64,000 bases of DNA from Saccharomonospora viridis DSM 43017 (GCF_000023865.1 NC_013159.1:4180001-4244000); one strand, 5' to 3'. Positions 41,173 to 50,855 are shown, counted from the stretch's first letter. The notes: a model not told the origin generated them from the letters alone. Numbers and translations: made by a program.

Positions 41173-41984
41173 CCGGTCTGGCCAAAGTGATCTCCGACAG
41201 CTCCACGATCACCTGGCGCAACGTGATGAACGTCCGACGCAACCCCGACTGGCTGCTCGGCGCCACCGCGTTCCCGATCATGTTCGTGTTGCTGTTCGCC
41301 TACGTCTTCGGTGACGCCATCGGCGGTCCGGGCGGGGGTGGCGGCGAGTACCGCGAGTTCCTCATCGCCGGGATCTTCGCCCAGACGGTCGCGTTCAACT
41401 CGTCCTACACGGTCATCGGGTTCGCCAACGACCTCCAGAAAGGGATCATCGACCGATTCCGCTCACTGCCCATGTCACGGCTCGCGGTGCTGGTCGGCCG
41501 CACGACCGCCGATCAGGTGCTCAGCGTCGTCGTGCTGGTGGTGATGTCGCTGTGCGGACTGCTGATCGGCTGGCGCATCCGAAGCAGCGTGCTCGACGCG
41601 ATCCTCGGCTACCTCATGATCCTGTTGTTCGCCTTCGCGATGTCCTGGATCGGGGCGTACATCGGTCTCATCGCCCGTAGTGTCGAGGTGGCCAACAGCG
41701 CCGGACTGATCTGGATGTTCCCCTTGACGTTCATCTCATCCGCGTTCGTGCCGCAGGAGAGCCTGCCGGGCATCCTCGGCTCGATCGCCGATTGGAACCC
41801 GTTCACGGCGGCGGTCAACGCCACGAGAGAACTGTTCGGCAACACGAGTCCCACCGGCTGGCCCGAACCGTCCGGGTGGCCCGCCGAGAACGCCGCCCTG
41901 TACGCGATCCTCAGCTGCGTCGTCATCGTCGCGATCTTCGCGCCGCTCGCGACGGCCCGCTACCGTCGGGTGGCCAGTAGATGA
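41169..41984 (+). CDS. DrrB-type ABC-2 permease
   Basis: This 271-residue protein has six hydrophobic segments and the ABC-2 pattern FLIAGIFAQTVAFNSSYTVIGFANDLQKGIIDRFRSLPMSRLAVL typical of DrrB (RFRSLPMSR is the core). It ends with a basic cytoplasmic tail. It is translationally coupled to the ATPase. It probably exports an amphipathic compound; no biosynthetic genes are nearby, so it may be a general resistance pump. Confidence 0.92.
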   Translation: MTGLAKVISDSSTITWRNVMNVRRNPDWLLGATAFPIMFVLLFAYVFGDAIGGPGGGGGEYREFLIAGIFAQTVAFNSSYTVIGFANDLQKGIIDRFRSLPMSRLAVLVGRTTADQVLSVVVLVVMSLCGLLIGWRIRSSVLDAILGYLMILLFAFAMSWIGAYIGLIARSVEVANSAGLIWMFPLTFISSAFVPQESLPGILGSIADWNPFTAAVNATRELFGNTSPTGWPEPSGWPAENAALYAILSCVVIVAIFAPLATARYRRVASR

Positions 41985-42007
41985 CCCAGCCACCCGGCCG
42001 GCCCGGA

Positions 42008-42724
42008 TCAGGACGCCATCATCGACTTCCGGCCGCGGTGCCGCTTGGAACGCATGGCGACCATGGCGGGTTTCGACGCCGTCTTCGCCGACTTCCTCAT
42101 CGCCTTGGCGGCTTTGCCCTTGCCCTTCGCGGTGCCCGCCACCAGACCGGTGGTCTTGCCCGCCTTACCGCTCACCTTGTTGCTCACCTTGGCGGCCTTG
42201 GTGGCGGCCATACCGGCCTTACGCTGCACGGTCCCCGTGACACCGTGCATCTGGTGACTCGCCTCCTCGGCCACGTGGCGGGCCCGCCAACCGAGTGACG
42301 GTTTGCCGCCCGTGTCGGCGATGGCCAACAACAACCCACCCGCGAGACCGGCGTTTTTGAGGAAATGGACGGTCTGCTGCTGCCGCTGTTCGGCGTCCTC
42401 GTACTCCCAGAACGAATGCGCCGCCAACGTCGTGGGAACGAGACTGCCCAGCAGGAGCATCGACGAGACCCGGGGCATGATGCCGAGCGACAGCATGGTG
42501 CCCCCGACGATCTTCGCGACCGCATCCACCTGGACGAGCGTCATCGGGGCGGCCGGCAGCGAATCCTCCGGATCACCGGTCTTGTTCCCCAGGGCCTTGC
42601 GAGCGACCTTGTGGAGCCACGGCCGGACGGCCTCGGTGTGGGCCTCCTTCTGCCGCAGCGCATTGATGCCACCCGAGATGAAGATAGAGGCGAGGAGTGG
42701 ACGTGCCACCCGACGGAGAATCAT
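42008..42724 (-). CDS. DoxX-family membrane protein with histone H1-like tail
   Basis: This 238-residue protein opens as a DoxX protein: RPLLASIFISGGINALR, then helices at about 65-82, 86-103 and 122-138. Residues 165-238 are Lys/Ala/Gly/Arg-rich with repeats such as AGMAATKAAKVSNKVSGKAGK and GKGKAAKAMRKSAKTASKP. That tail resembles the C-terminal arm of mycobacterial HupB (MDP1) and histone H1. It could bind nucleic acid or acidic phospholipids from the cytoplasmic side. Ordinary DoxX proteins lack such a tail. The start is ATG 42724. Confidence 0.82.
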   Translation of the reverse strand: MILRRVARPLLASIFISGGINALRQKEAHTEAVRPWLHKVARKALGNKTGDPEDSLPAAPMTLVQVDAVAKIVGGTMLSLGIMPRVSSMLLLGSLVPTTLAAHSFWEYEDAEQRQQQTVHFLKNAGLAGGLLLAIADTGGKPSLGWRARHVAEEASHQMHGVTGTVQRKAGMAATKAAKVSNKVSGKAGKTTGLVAGTAKGKGKAAKAMRKSAKTASKPAMVAMRSKRHRGRKSMMAS

Positions 42725-43196
42725 GTGCCCTCCTTGTTCGAAGTCCGGTCTGGGAACTCACCGTCTGGTAGCTACCCACTCCCGACCGTCTTCATCCGCG
42801 TCGAGGTCACAGTGGGTACGACTCGGGCACCGTGAATTCCCGCTCCACCGCGCGGCGCAACCGGGCCGAAGGAGACTGACCGTTCCTGCCGTTCCCGCCG
42901 TCGATGGACGAGCGGCCCCTGACTCACCGTCGCATGAGGAGATTCCGGCCGAAGAGGCATGCGCAAACGATTGCGCCCCGCCGGTACCGCCCGTCACGCC
43001 CGAGTGGTCGTGGAGCAGGAAGGTCCGCGCGATCACACGGGACGGTGCGACGCCCCCTCGAACGGGGGGTGGCATCACCCGACGATCCACGGGCACAGCA
43101 CGTGGTGTGAACCTCCCACACCCCCTTAAGTGTGATACACGCTACAAAAGATTTTAGGTGTAACGCGCCCGGGGGCGCGGTCGATAAGCCGGATGA

Positions 43197-43242
43197 CCCC
43201 GTGATGCTGGCGGACCCCCGACCTGGCAGCATCACGGGGTTT
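43197..43242 (+). terminator. Orphan intrinsic terminator
   Basis: CCCCGTGATGCTG (43197-43209) pairs perfectly over 13 bases with CAGCATCACGGGG (43227-43239), followed by TTT. No annotated plus-strand gene precedes it for more than 1.2 kb. Confidence 0.7.
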
Positions 43243-43362
43243 CCAATGTCTGGACCTGTCTGGACCGGCCTGGCAAGATGTCACGACCCGTTCGCCGGCC
43301 GCCCCTTTGGGCCTGCCACACCGGACGGGTGGCAGTATCAGGTGAGCTCGGACGCCACTCGG

Positions 43363-43368
43363 TAGGGT
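43363..43368 (+). promoter_or_regulatory. -10 hexamer TAGGGT for the septum-formation lipoprotein
   Basis: TAGGGT lies seven bases before ATG 43376 and no Shine-Dalgarno is present: a leaderless layout. Confidence 0.5.
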
Positions 43369-43375
43369 CGAACCG

Positions 43376-44284
43376 ATGTCGAGACACGGGTTAGCACTAG
43401 CCATGGCCACGCTGTTGGCCACTGTCACCGTGGCTTCGTGCGCCGCTCAGATCGAAGGAACGGCCACCCCACAAGCCACGGTTCCCACGGACTCCCACAA
43501 CGCGGCCGATCCCTCCGAGAAACCGGCGACCACCGAACCGCCCGAGTCCGCCGACCCGGACCGCGTCTCCGACACCGTCGTCGCCGATCCCGGCGAATGC
43601 GTGAACGGGAACGAACCCACCCCTGTGGACTGCGAGGAACCGCACACCGTCGAGATCACCGCGTCGGGCACGTTCGGCGGGGCGCTGGCCGACGGCCCAC
43701 CCAACCGGGACGAGATCTTCGAAACGGTGTTCCCCTCCTGCCGGGAGGAAGCCGCCAGATACCTGGGCAGCGACGAGTACGACCTCACCACCCTGTCCGC
43801 GTGGCTGCTGTGGGCGGGCGAGGACGCGTGGGCCCGCGGCGAACGCTGGTATCGCTGCGGTGTGGCCGAACTCGACGACACCAACGAAGCCAAGCAGCGC
43901 ACCGGCTCGGTCCGTGGGGCGCTGAAGGGCGACGGCGTGCACGAGTACCGTTTCTGCTCACTGCCGGCCCCGTCGAAACAGCCACCCGTGCCGACACCGT
44001 GCGATCAGCCCCACCGCGCCGAAGCCGTCGCCGTGGTGTCGATGGGTGAACCCACCGATCCGCTGCCGAGCGAGGAGGAATTCGTCGCCGCCGCGAAGAG
44101 GGAATGCGAGAAGGCGGTGGTCGAGTACCTGGGGACGAAACGCCGCGACGTGTCGGTCACGTGGCGGTGGCCCGACGAGGTCGCGTGGAAGCGTGGGTTC
44201 AACAACTTCACGTGCTACGCCCAGACCGACGAACCCATCACGGGCACGCTCCGCGACATCGAAGCCGACCCGCTTCCCCAGTAG
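43376..44284 (+). CDS. Septum-formation-family lipoprotein with two repeats
   Basis: This 302-residue protein has a lipoprotein signal ending VTVASC (Cys22) and a Thr/Pro/Glu-rich linker. Two copies follow of a domain patterned GECV...C..PHTVE.....W.RG..W..C (about residues 70-165 and 175-285), with paired Cys likely forming disulphides. This fits the actinobacterial septum-formation domain family, whose members sit at the cell envelope; direct evidence for a septal role is limited. ATG 43376 appears leaderless. Single gene. Confidence 0.75.
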   Translation: MSRHGLALAMATLLATVTVASCAAQIEGTATPQATVPTDSHNAADPSEKPATTEPPESADPDRVSDTVVADPGECVNGNEPTPVDCEEPHTVEITASGTFGGALADGPPNRDEIFETVFPSCREEAARYLGSDEYDLTTLSAWLLWAGEDAWARGERWYRCGVAELDDTNEAKQRTGSVRGALKGDGVHEYRFCSLPAPSKQPPVPTPCDQPHRAEAVAVVSMGEPTDPLPSEEEFVAAAKRECEKAVVEYLGTKRRDVSVTWRWPDEVAWKRGFNNFTCYAQTDEPITGTLRDIEADPLPQ

Positions 44285-44332
44285 CGGCCGCAACACCTCG
44301 TTTGCCGTATTTCCTTCCGACCACCGCCGGTC

Positions 44333-44338
44333 TAGCGT
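44333..44338 (+). promoter_or_regulatory. -10 hexamer TAGCGT for the Nramp-related gene
   Basis: TAGCGT lies six bases before ATG 44345 with no Shine-Dalgarno. Confidence 0.5.
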
Positions 44339-44344
44339 GCTCGC

Positions 44345-45646
44345 ATGTCGAACGACACGCACCACGGTGACGTGGTCGAAGACGTGCCCGTGACCTGGAA
44401 GGCTCGGATACGCCAGATCGGTCCGGGCATCATGGCCGCCGCCACGGGAGTCGGCGCGGGCGATCTCGTCGCCACGATGGTGGCCGGGTCCCGCTACGGC
44501 TACACCCTGCTGTGGGCGGTGATCCTGGGGACCGTCTTCAAACTCGCGCTCGGCGAGGCCGTCGGCCGCTGGCATCTCACCTCGGGGCAGACGCTGCTGG
44601 CGGGATGGCGCACCCTCGGCAGGTGGGTGCTGGTCTACTTCGGCGCCTACGCCGTCGTGTGGGGATTCGTCTACGGCGCCACCGCGATGTCGGCGTCGGG
44701 GCTGCCACTGAACGCGCTCATTCCGGGTCTTTCGGTGCGCTACTGGGCGATCATCTGCGGCGTACTCGGTTTCGTGCTCGTGTGGTTCGGACGTTACGCC
44801 GTCATCGAGAAGATCATGACGGTGTTCGTGGGGATCATGTTCGTCACGGTCGTCGGCACCGCCGTACTCGTGACACCGAACCTGTTCGACGCGAGCAAGG
44901 GGCTGGTGCCCCGACTGCCCGACGGTTCACTCGTCTACGTCCTCGGCCTGGTCGGGGGCGTCGGCGGAACCATCACGATGGCCGCCTACGGCTACTGGGC
45001 CTTGGCCAAGGGCTGGCGCTCCTCACGCTGGCTGCCGATGCTGCGCCTCGACAACGCGGCCGGCTACGTCACCACCGGCGTCTTCGTCGTGGCCATGCTG
45101 ATCGTCGGTTCGGAACTGCTGCTCAACCAGGAGATCGTGACCGGCGACGCGGGTCTGCTGATGCTGGGGGACCGGCTCGCCGAGGACTACGGGCACTGGG
45201 CCCGTATCCCGTTCCTCGTGGGTTTCTTCGCCGTGTCGTTCACCTCACTGATCGGGGTGTGGAACGGTGTGAGTCTGCTGTTCGCCGACTGGTGGCGTAC
45301 CTGGCGACTGCCCGCCTACCGCAAGGGCGAGGCCGAGGCGGACCTTCAGGACTACGAACGCAAGGCCGGGGAGCGCAGTCCCGTCTTCCGTGCCTACCTG
45401 GTGTGGTTGACGTTCCCGCCGATGATGTTGCTGTTCCTCGACCGACCGTTCCAGCTCACCGTCGCCTACGGTGTGCTCGGCGCGCTGTTCATGCCGTTTC
45501 TGGCGGGCACGCTGCTGGTGCTGCTGAACTCGCGTCGCGTCTCGCCTGAGGGACGGTCCCGGTGGGTGTCGAACACGCTGTTGACCGTCTGCTTGCTCCT
45601 GTTCGCCACCCTCGCCGTGCACGAACTGATCGACCTGTTCGACTGA
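44345..45646 (+). CDS. Nramp-related transporter with altered metal-site motif
   Basis: This 433-residue protein has about eleven membrane helices in the Nramp (APC/LeuT-fold) order and opens IRQIGPGIMAAATGVGAGDL. In canonical Nramp, TM1 carries DPGN, whose Asp and Asn bind Mn or Fe; here that position reads GAGD. The TM6 Met/His motif is replaced by GGTITMAAYGYWALAKG. The metal specificity may therefore differ or be lost, as in divergent Nramp-related clades. ATG 44345 appears leaderless. It is convergent with the deacetylase gene. Confidence 0.82.
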   Translation: MSNDTHHGDVVEDVPVTWKARIRQIGPGIMAAATGVGAGDLVATMVAGSRYGYTLLWAVILGTVFKLALGEAVGRWHLTSGQTLLAGWRTLGRWVLVYFGAYAVVWGFVYGATAMSASGLPLNALIPGLSVRYWAIICGVLGFVLVWFGRYAVIEKIMTVFVGIMFVTVVGTAVLVTPNLFDASKGLVPRLPDGSLVYVLGLVGGVGGTITMAAYGYWALAKGWRSSRWLPMLRLDNAAGYVTTGVFVVAMLIVGSELLLNQEIVTGDAGLLMLGDRLAEDYGHWARIPFLVGFFAVSFTSLIGVWNGVSLLFADWWRTWRLPAYRKGEAEADLQDYERKAGERSPVFRAYLVWLTFPPMMLLFLDRPFQLTVAYGVLGALFMPFLAGTLLVLLNSRRVSPEGRSRWVSNTLLTVCLLLFATLAVHELIDLFD

Positions 45647-45679
45647 CCCCGGCGGCTCCGCCGAACGGGCACGGCCCGG

Positions 45680-46567
45680 TCAGGACGCCGGATTCCGGGG
45701 TCTACGCTGCCGGAAGTCGTCGGCGATCTGGTCGAACGTGGCCCAACGAACACCGTCGTGGCTGCGGATGTGTCCGAACAACCGCTCCAGCATGAGCAGG
45801 TTCTGCGGGCGTCCGGACACATCCGGATGCACCGTGACCGCGAACACCGCGTACTCGCATTCCCGGTACACCCAATCGAATTGGTCCCGCCACAGTATTT
45901 CGAGATCGCGCGGATTGACGAAGCCGTGACTGTTCGGGTTGGCCTTGATGAACATCATCGGCGGGAGATCGTCGAGATACCACGATGCGGGTATCTCGAT
46001 CAGGTCCGTTTCCTCTCCCCTTTCCAGAGGTTTCATCCACGTTTCGGCCGGCTGTTCGTAGTCGATTTTCGACCAGGAGTCACCGACCCGCAGATAATAG
46101 GGCTCGAAATCACGGTGCATCAGCGAGTGGTCGTATTTGATGCCGCGTTCGAGCAACAATTCGTTGGTCACCGGTGAGAATTCCCACCACGGTGCGACAT
46201 ACCCGGTGGGACGCCTCCCGGTCCGCTCGGTGATCAATGAAATGCAATGGTCCAGGATCGCGGATTCCTGCTCCCGACTCATCGCTATGGGGTTCTCGTG
46301 ACTGTAACCGTGCACCCCGATCTCGTGACCCGCCGCCACACAGGCGTCGAATTGTTCGGGAAAGGTTTCGATGGAATGCCCCGGCCAGAACCACGTCGTG
46401 GGTATTTCGGCCCTGCGGAAGAGTTCGAGCATCCGGGGGACACCGACCTCCCCTGCGAACAGACCGCGAGAGATGTCGCACGGGGAGTCCTCACCACCGT
46501 AGGAACCGAGCCATCCGCCGACCGCGTCGACGTCGACACCGAACGCGACGAAGATCTCCTTGGCCAT
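45680..46567 (-). CDS. Polysaccharide deacetylase (HP0310/PuuE-like)
   Basis: This 295-residue NodB-type carbohydrate esterase starts with [14 protein letters not shown] (metal Asp). It continues with [35 protein letters not shown] (the [10 protein letters not shown] metal His pair), [14 protein letters not shown] and a final [12 protein letters not shown]. The lack of a signal peptide and these motifs place it with the cytoplasmic H. pylori HP0310/allantoinase-like PuuE branch rather than secreted chitin deacetylases. It begins 12 bases after the asparaginase stop, so the two are probably co-transcribed. Confidence 0.85.
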   Translation of the reverse strand: MAKEIFVAFGVDVDAVGGWLGSYGGEDSPCDISRGLFAGEVGVPRMLELFRRAEIPTTWFWPGHSIETFPEQFDACVAAGHEIGVHGYSHENPIAMSREQESAILDHCISLITERTGRRPTGYVAPWWEFSPVTNELLLERGIKYDHSLMHRDFEPYYLRVGDSWSKIDYEQPAETWMKPLERGEETDLIEIPASWYLDDLPPMMFIKANPNSHGFVNPRDLEILWRDQFDWVYRECEYAVFAVTVHPDVSGRPQNLLMLERLFGHIRSHDGVRWATFDQIADDFRQRRPRNPAS

Positions 46568-46579
46568 ATCGCCACCGCC

Positions 46580-47587
46580 TCACTCGACTTGTCCGGGGAT
46601 CGCCCCGACTTCCTGCAACCAGACACGGCACCGGCGCTCCACGCCCTCCGCCGTCCCCTCGACCGCCAACGCAGCGGCCAGCACGATGCGGGCCTGCCAG
46701 GGGGAGAGGTCGCCGAAGAAGAAGGCGCCCGCTTCGGCGAGATCCCAGCCACCCCCCGTGTAGAGTCCGGCGACCGCTCCCTCCCCGACCCGGCTGGTCA
46801 CCGCCACCGGTATCCCGACCCCCAGCACCCGCGCACAGGCCTGGGTGATCGCGGGCGTGGTGTTGCCCGCACCGAACGCCGCCAGGACGATGCCCTGCGT
46901 CCCGGCCGCCACCGCCGCCTCGACGGCGGTGGCGTCGGCACCCAGATACAGCGGGACGACATCCACCCGGGGGAGTTCGGCGACGCCCGGCGGCAACAGC
47001 GGCGACGGCCGCCGTGACGTCGCATGTCGTCGCACACCGTCCTGGCCGACGTAGCCGATCGGCCCCCGCCCGGGAGCGTGGAACGCGTCCACGGCGAGGG
47101 TGTGGACCTTACGCACCCCGATGCCCGGCAACACCCGGCCGTTGAACACCACCGTCACTCCGGAATCCACCGCGTCGGCAGAAGCGGCCCACCGCAGCGC
47201 GGTGGCGAGATTGCGCGGCCCGTCGGTCGCCGGATCGTCGAAAGGACGTTGGGCCCCGGTGAGCACGACGGGCACCGGACCCCGATGGGCGACCGCCAAC
47301 AAAGCGGCCGTCTCCTCCAGGGTGTCGGTGCCGTGGGTGATCACCACCCCCTCGTACTTCTGCGCCGCGACCCGAACCTGCTCGGCCAGCCTGAGCACGT
47401 CGGCCGTGGTGGCGGCGAAACTCGCCGTCCTCGCCACATCCCGCGCATCGACGTCCTCGACGGACACATCGCCGAACGCCCTCACCGCGTCCAGCAACTC
47501 GGCCGCGTCCGCGGCCACCGCCCTTCCCTCGGAGGTCGTGCGGGCGGCGATGGTGCCACCGGCCGCGAGCAGACACAATGAGCCCAC
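46580..47587 (-). CDS. L-asparaginase
   Basis: This 335-residue protein of the bacterial asparaginase I/II family has the first catalytic motif LLAAGGTIAAR near the N-terminus and the second, VITHGTDTLEETAALL, with Thr, Asp and downstream Lys-equivalent region. The VVLTGAQRPFDDPATDGPRN stretch is also typical. There is no signal peptide, so the enzyme is cytoplasmic. It hydrolyses asparagine to aspartate and ammonia. GTG 47587 has GGGGG upstream; homologues start only a few residues before AAGGTIA, which rules out the longer frame to 47656. Confidence 0.9.
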   Translation of the reverse strand: MGSLCLLAAGGTIAARTTSEGRAVAADAAELLDAVRAFGDVSVEDVDARDVARTASFAATTADVLRLAEQVRVAAQKYEGVVITHGTDTLEETAALLAVAHRGPVPVVLTGAQRPFDDPATDGPRNLATALRWAASADAVDSGVTVVFNGRVLPGIGVRKVHTLAVDAFHAPGRGPIGYVGQDGVRRHATSRRPSPLLPPGVAELPRVDVVPLYLGADATAVEAAVAAGTQGIVLAAFGAGNTTPAITQACARVLGVGIPVAVTSRVGEGAVAGLYTGGGWDLAEAGAFFFGDLSPWQARIVLAAALAVEGTAEGVERRCRVWLQEVGAIPGQVE

Positions 47588-47806
47588 GAACACCCCCGGA
47601 CAACTTCCTTCGCACTTGCTGGAGAGTTGTCCGGCCACCTCGAGATGAAACCGCAAGACAGCCGACGACGGCCCACTCGGGAGGAACGAGCGTCACCGCC
47701 CCTGCCGCGTCCCCACCATGGAGCGCCGCGGGGTCGGTCCCGCAGGGTGTCGAACCCCCTGCTCACGACACCCTGCCCTGGACCTCGCTGTTGTCCTTCC
47801 CGCCGG

Positions 47807-48697
47807 TCAGCGCAGCCGGTCGAGCACCCCGGCGAAGTCGGTCAAGTGGTCGTCGAACACGGTGAAGTAACCGACGCCGTACCGCGCACGGTGGGCACGC
47901 ACCTGTTCGGCGATCTCCTCGGGCGTGCCCACCAGCAGATAGGGCAGCTGTCCCAGCTTCTCGACGGACATACCGGCGGACATGCCCTCGAACTCGCGTG
48001 CCAGGGCCTCCAAGGCCGCGGCCCGGTCTTCGGTCACCACGACCCGCTGCACGAGCAGGTTGAACTCCAGTTCGTCGGCCCGCTCACCCGCCGCCTCGCG
48101 CACGAACTCGACCCGCTCGGCCAACTCCTCGGCATCACCGAGAACCGGCCCGGAAGGGGTGAACGAGATACCCGTGAACCCGACGATGTCGGCTTCCCTC
48201 GCGGCGAGCCGCAGCATGCGGTCGCCGTGACCGGCGAGCAGGAGCGGTGGAGCAGGATGCTGGGCCGGAGCGGGCCTCGCCTCGGCGAAGGCCCGCCGCA
48301 GCTCGGTGACCGTGTGCCGCAGGTGGTCGACCCGCGCGCCGGGCCCCGGGAACGGTATCCCCGCCGCGTCGAACTCCGCCTTGGCGTAGCCGGTACCGAG
48401 CCCCAGCTCCAACCTGCCGTCACTGAGCTGATCGGTGCTCGCGGCGTCACGGGCCAGCAGCACGGGGTTGTAGAACGCCGCGTTGAGCACGAACGTGCCC
48501 AGTCGTACTCGATTCGTCGCCTGCGCGGCGACGGCCAGTGCCGGAAACGGCGCGAATATTCCCAGGTGGTCGGGTACGCACACCACGTCGTACCCGAGCC
48601 GCTCGGCCTGACGTGCCCTGTCGACCAGCTCATCACGCGTGGTGAACCGGAACAGGCTCACCCCGAAGCGGAACGGCTTGTCCTCGATGTCTGTCAC
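47807..48697 (-). CDS. LLM-class F420-type oxidoreductase
   Basis: This 296-residue luciferase-like (TIM-barrel) protein shows FRFGVSLFRFTTRDELVDRARQAERLGYDVVCVPDHLG, LGTFVLNAAFYNPVLLARDAAS, LELGLGTGYAKAEFDAAGIPF and LLVGTPEEIAEQV. The GTGYAKAEFDAAGIPF segment and actinobacterial context fit the F420-binding MSMEG_2516-type group; FMN cannot be excluded. Substrate unknown. The GTG start at 48697 is preceded by TACCGT at six bases and has no Shine-Dalgarno. Confidence 0.88.
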   Translation of the reverse strand: MTDIEDKPFRFGVSLFRFTTRDELVDRARQAERLGYDVVCVPDHLGIFAPFPALAVAAQATNRVRLGTFVLNAAFYNPVLLARDAASTDQLSDGRLELGLGTGYAKAEFDAAGIPFPGPGARVDHLRHTVTELRRAFAEARPAPAQHPAPPLLLAGHGDRMLRLAAREADIVGFTGISFTPSGPVLGDAEELAERVEFVREAAGERADELEFNLLVQRVVVTEDRAAALEALAREFEGMSAGMSVEKLGQLPYLLVGTPEEIAEQVRAHRARYGVGYFTVFDDHLTDFAGVLDRLR

Positions 48698-48703
48698 ACA
48701 AGC

Positions 48704-48709
48704 ACGGTA
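48704..48709 (-). promoter_or_regulatory. -10 hexamer TACCGT for the LLM oxidoreductase
   Basis: On the minus strand TACCGT precedes GTG 48697 by six bases: a leaderless layout. Confidence 0.5.
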
Positions 48710-48726
48710 GGGGAGCGGAAGACGGC

Positions 48727-48764
48727 GGAAGGCCGCCTTCGCAACGGGCGAACGGCGGCCTTCC
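48727..48764 (-). terminator. Terminator of pckG
   Basis: GGAAGGCCGCC (48727-48737) and GGCGGCCTTCC (48754-48764) form an 11-base stem beginning 17 bases past the pckG stop. Confidence 0.75.
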
Positions 48765-48781
48765 GGACGTCCACACGCGAC

Positions 48782-50608
48782 TCAGCCCAGACGCTGCTTC
48801 ATCCGCTCCAGCTCGTCGAGCAGCTCCGCCGGGACCTTGTCCCGACCGATCTTGTCGAACCACTCCTCGATGAGCGGGATCTCCTGGCGCCACTCCTCGG
48901 GGTTGACCTCCAGGGCCGCCTGGATGTCGGCCAGCGGCTCCTTCAGCCCCTCCAGATCGAGGTCCTCGGCCTTCGGCACGAGACCGACCGGGGTCTCGAC
49001 GGCCGAGGCCTTGCCCTCGATGCGCTCGACGATCCACTTCAGCACGCGGGAGTTCTCGCCGAAGCCCGGCCACAGGAACCGCCGGTCGTCGCCCCGACGG
49101 AACCAGTTCACGTAGAAGATCTTGGGCAGCTTGTCGCTGTCGGCCTTCTTGCCGATCTCCAGCCAGTGCTGGAAGTAGTCACCCACGTGGTAGCCGAGGA
49201 ACGGCAGCATCGCCATCGGGTCGCGCCGCACCTCGCCGACCTTGCCCGCGGCGGCAGCGGTCTTCTCCGACGACATCGTGGCGCCCATGAACACACCGTG
49301 CTGCCAGTCCCGGGCCTCGTTGACCAGCGGCACCGTGGTCGCACGGCGACCACCGAACAGGATCGCCGAGATCGGCACACCCTTCGGGTCGTCCCATTCG
49401 GGAGCGAGGATCGGGCACTGCGACATCGGCGTGCAGTACCGCGAGTTCGGGTGCGCGGCCGGCTCGTCGGAGTCGGGCGTCCAGTCCTCCCGCTTCCACG
49501 ACGTCAGGTGCTCGGGCGTCTCCGCCATGCCCTCCCACCACACGTCACCGTCATCGGTCAGGGCCACGTTGGTGAAGACCGTGTTGCCCTTCTCGATGGT
49601 CTTCATCGCGTTGGGGTTGGTGTGGTAGTCGGTGCCGGGCGCCACGCCGAAGAACCCGAACTCGGGGTTGATGGCGTACAGCCTGCCGTCCTCACCGAAA
49701 CGCAACCACGCGATGTCGTCACCGAGCGTCTCGGCACGCCAGCCCGGGATCGTGGGTTGCAGCATCGCCAGGTTGGTCTTGCCGCAGGCGCTGGGGAACG
49801 CCGCCGCGATGTAGTACGCCTTGTTCTCGGGCGAGATCAGCTTCAGGATCAGCATGTGCTCGGCGAGCCAGCCCTCGTCCCGGGCCATCACCGAGGCGAT
49901 GCGCAGCGAGTAGCACTTCTTGCCGAGCAGCGAGTTACCGCCGTAGCCGGAGCCGTAGCTCCAGATGGTGCGCGTTTCCGGGAAGTGGCTGATGTACTTC
50001 GTGTCGTTGCACGGCCACGGCACGTCCTTCTCGCCCGGCTCCAGCGGCTTGCCGACCGAGTGCAGCGCGGGCACGAACTCCCGCTCGGTGCCGTCGGGGG
50101 CGATGAACTTGTCGAGCGCGGCCTTACCCACCCGCGTCATGACGCGCATCGACGCGACCACGTACGCGAAGTCGGTGATCTCGATGCCGAGCTTCGGCTC
50201 CTCGGCGCCGAGCGGCCCCATGCAGAACGGGATCACGTACATCGTGCGACCACGCATGCAGCCCCGGTAGAGCTCGGTCATGGTGGCCTTCATTTCCTTC
50301 GGGTCCATCCAGTTGTTGGTGGGACCCGCGTCCTCCTCGCGCTCCGAGCAGATGAACGTCCGCTCCTCCACGCGAGCGACGTCGCTCGGGTCGGAGGCCG
50401 CCCAGTACGAGTTGGGCTTGGCCTTCAACGGCACGAACGTGCCTGCCTCGACGAGCTCGGCATTGATGCGCTCGGCTTCTTCGTCAGAACCGTCCACCCA
50501 CACGACTCGGTCGGGCGTGGTGAGCTCGGCGACCTCCCGTACCCAGGAAAGTACGCCGCTGTGTGTCGTTGGTGCCTTGTCAAGACCGGGGATGGCTACT
50601 GCAGTCAT
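48782..50608 (-). CDS. pckG: GTP-dependent phosphoenolpyruvate carboxykinase
   Basis: This 608-residue protein is the GTP-class PEPCK: kinase-1 loop [15 protein letters not shown], kinase-2 region GDDIAWLRF, hyper-reactive Cys in the same loop, and [12 protein letters not shown] plus the [15 protein letters not shown] nucleotide segment. It converts oxaloacetate and GTP to PEP, CO2 and GDP, the first step of gluconeogenesis from fatty or amino acids, fitting the fatty-acid genes nearby. ATG 50608 has GGAG five bases upstream. A hairpin lies in the probable 5' leader. Confidence 0.97.
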   Translation of the reverse strand: MTAVAIPGLDKAPTTHSGVLSWVREVAELTTPDRVVWVDGSDEEAERINAELVEAGTFVPLKAKPNSYWAASDPSDVARVEERTFICSEREEDAGPTNNWMDPKEMKATMTELYRGCMRGRTMYVIPFCMGPLGAEEPKLGIEITDFAYVVASMRVMTRVGKAALDKFIAPDGTEREFVPALHSVGKPLEPGEKDVPWPCNDTKYISHFPETRTIWSYGSGYGGNSLLGKKCYSLRIASVMARDEGWLAEHMLILKLISPENKAYYIAAAFPSACGKTNLAMLQPTIPGWRAETLGDDIAWLRFGEDGRLYAINPEFGFFGVAPGTDYHTNPNAMKTIEKGNTVFTNVALTDDGDVWWEGMAETPEHLTSWKREDWTPDSDEPAAHPNSRYCTPMSQCPILAPEWDDPKGVPISAILFGGRRATTVPLVNEARDWQHGVFMGATMSSEKTAAAAGKVGEVRRDPMAMLPFLGYHVGDYFQHWLEIGKKADSDKLPKIFYVNWFRRGDDRRFLWPGFGENSRVLKWIVERIEGKASAVETPVGLVPKAEDLDLEGLKEPLADIQAALEVNPEEWRQEIPLIEEWFDKIGRDKVPAELLDELERMKQRLG

Positions 50609-50634
50609 CTCTACTCCTGTCTTCGACGACAAAA

Positions 50635-50664
50635 GCCCACACCGGACGAGGTCCGGATGCGGGC
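50635..50664 (-). other. Hairpin in the probable pckG leader
   Basis: GCCCACA-CCGGAC pairs imperfectly with GTCCGG-ATGCGGGC around a three-base loop, 27-56 bases upstream of the pckG start. It could affect translation or mRNA stability. Confidence 0.4.
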
Positions 50665-50855
50665 TCCGTTGCCGCGACCGAATGGCTCAAAGCCGCACCG
50701 TCGAAGCGGTGTTGTTGGCGTTGGTTTCCCCGAGACTAACGGTCCAACACGAGCGTATCCGAGCTCTGACCTGTCGCTTCTCTCACAAGAACGATAAGGG
50801 GATCGATTCAGATCTTGCTGAATCGCGCAAGTATGAAAGACATTTGACGTATACG

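Larger units (their letters stand above)
42725..43375. other. 651-base interval without a recognised gene
   Basis: No reading frame here has a convincing ribosome site and composition. It holds the DoxX promoter, an unusually AT-rich imperfect palindrome around 43137-43161 (TACAAAAGATTTTAGG), a hairpin CGCGCCC-GG-GGGCGCG (43164-43179) and a full terminator (43197-43242), then the leaderless promoter of the gene at 43376. An unannotated small RNA is possible. Confidence 0.55.

Noticed and set aside
47627-50797. A plus-strand open frame of more than 1000 codons opposite the LLM oxidoreductase and pckG
   Set aside because: It is antisense to two strongly supported genes, is rich in Arg/His/Leu/Val in the pattern of GC-skewed shadow frames, and has no recognisable domain.
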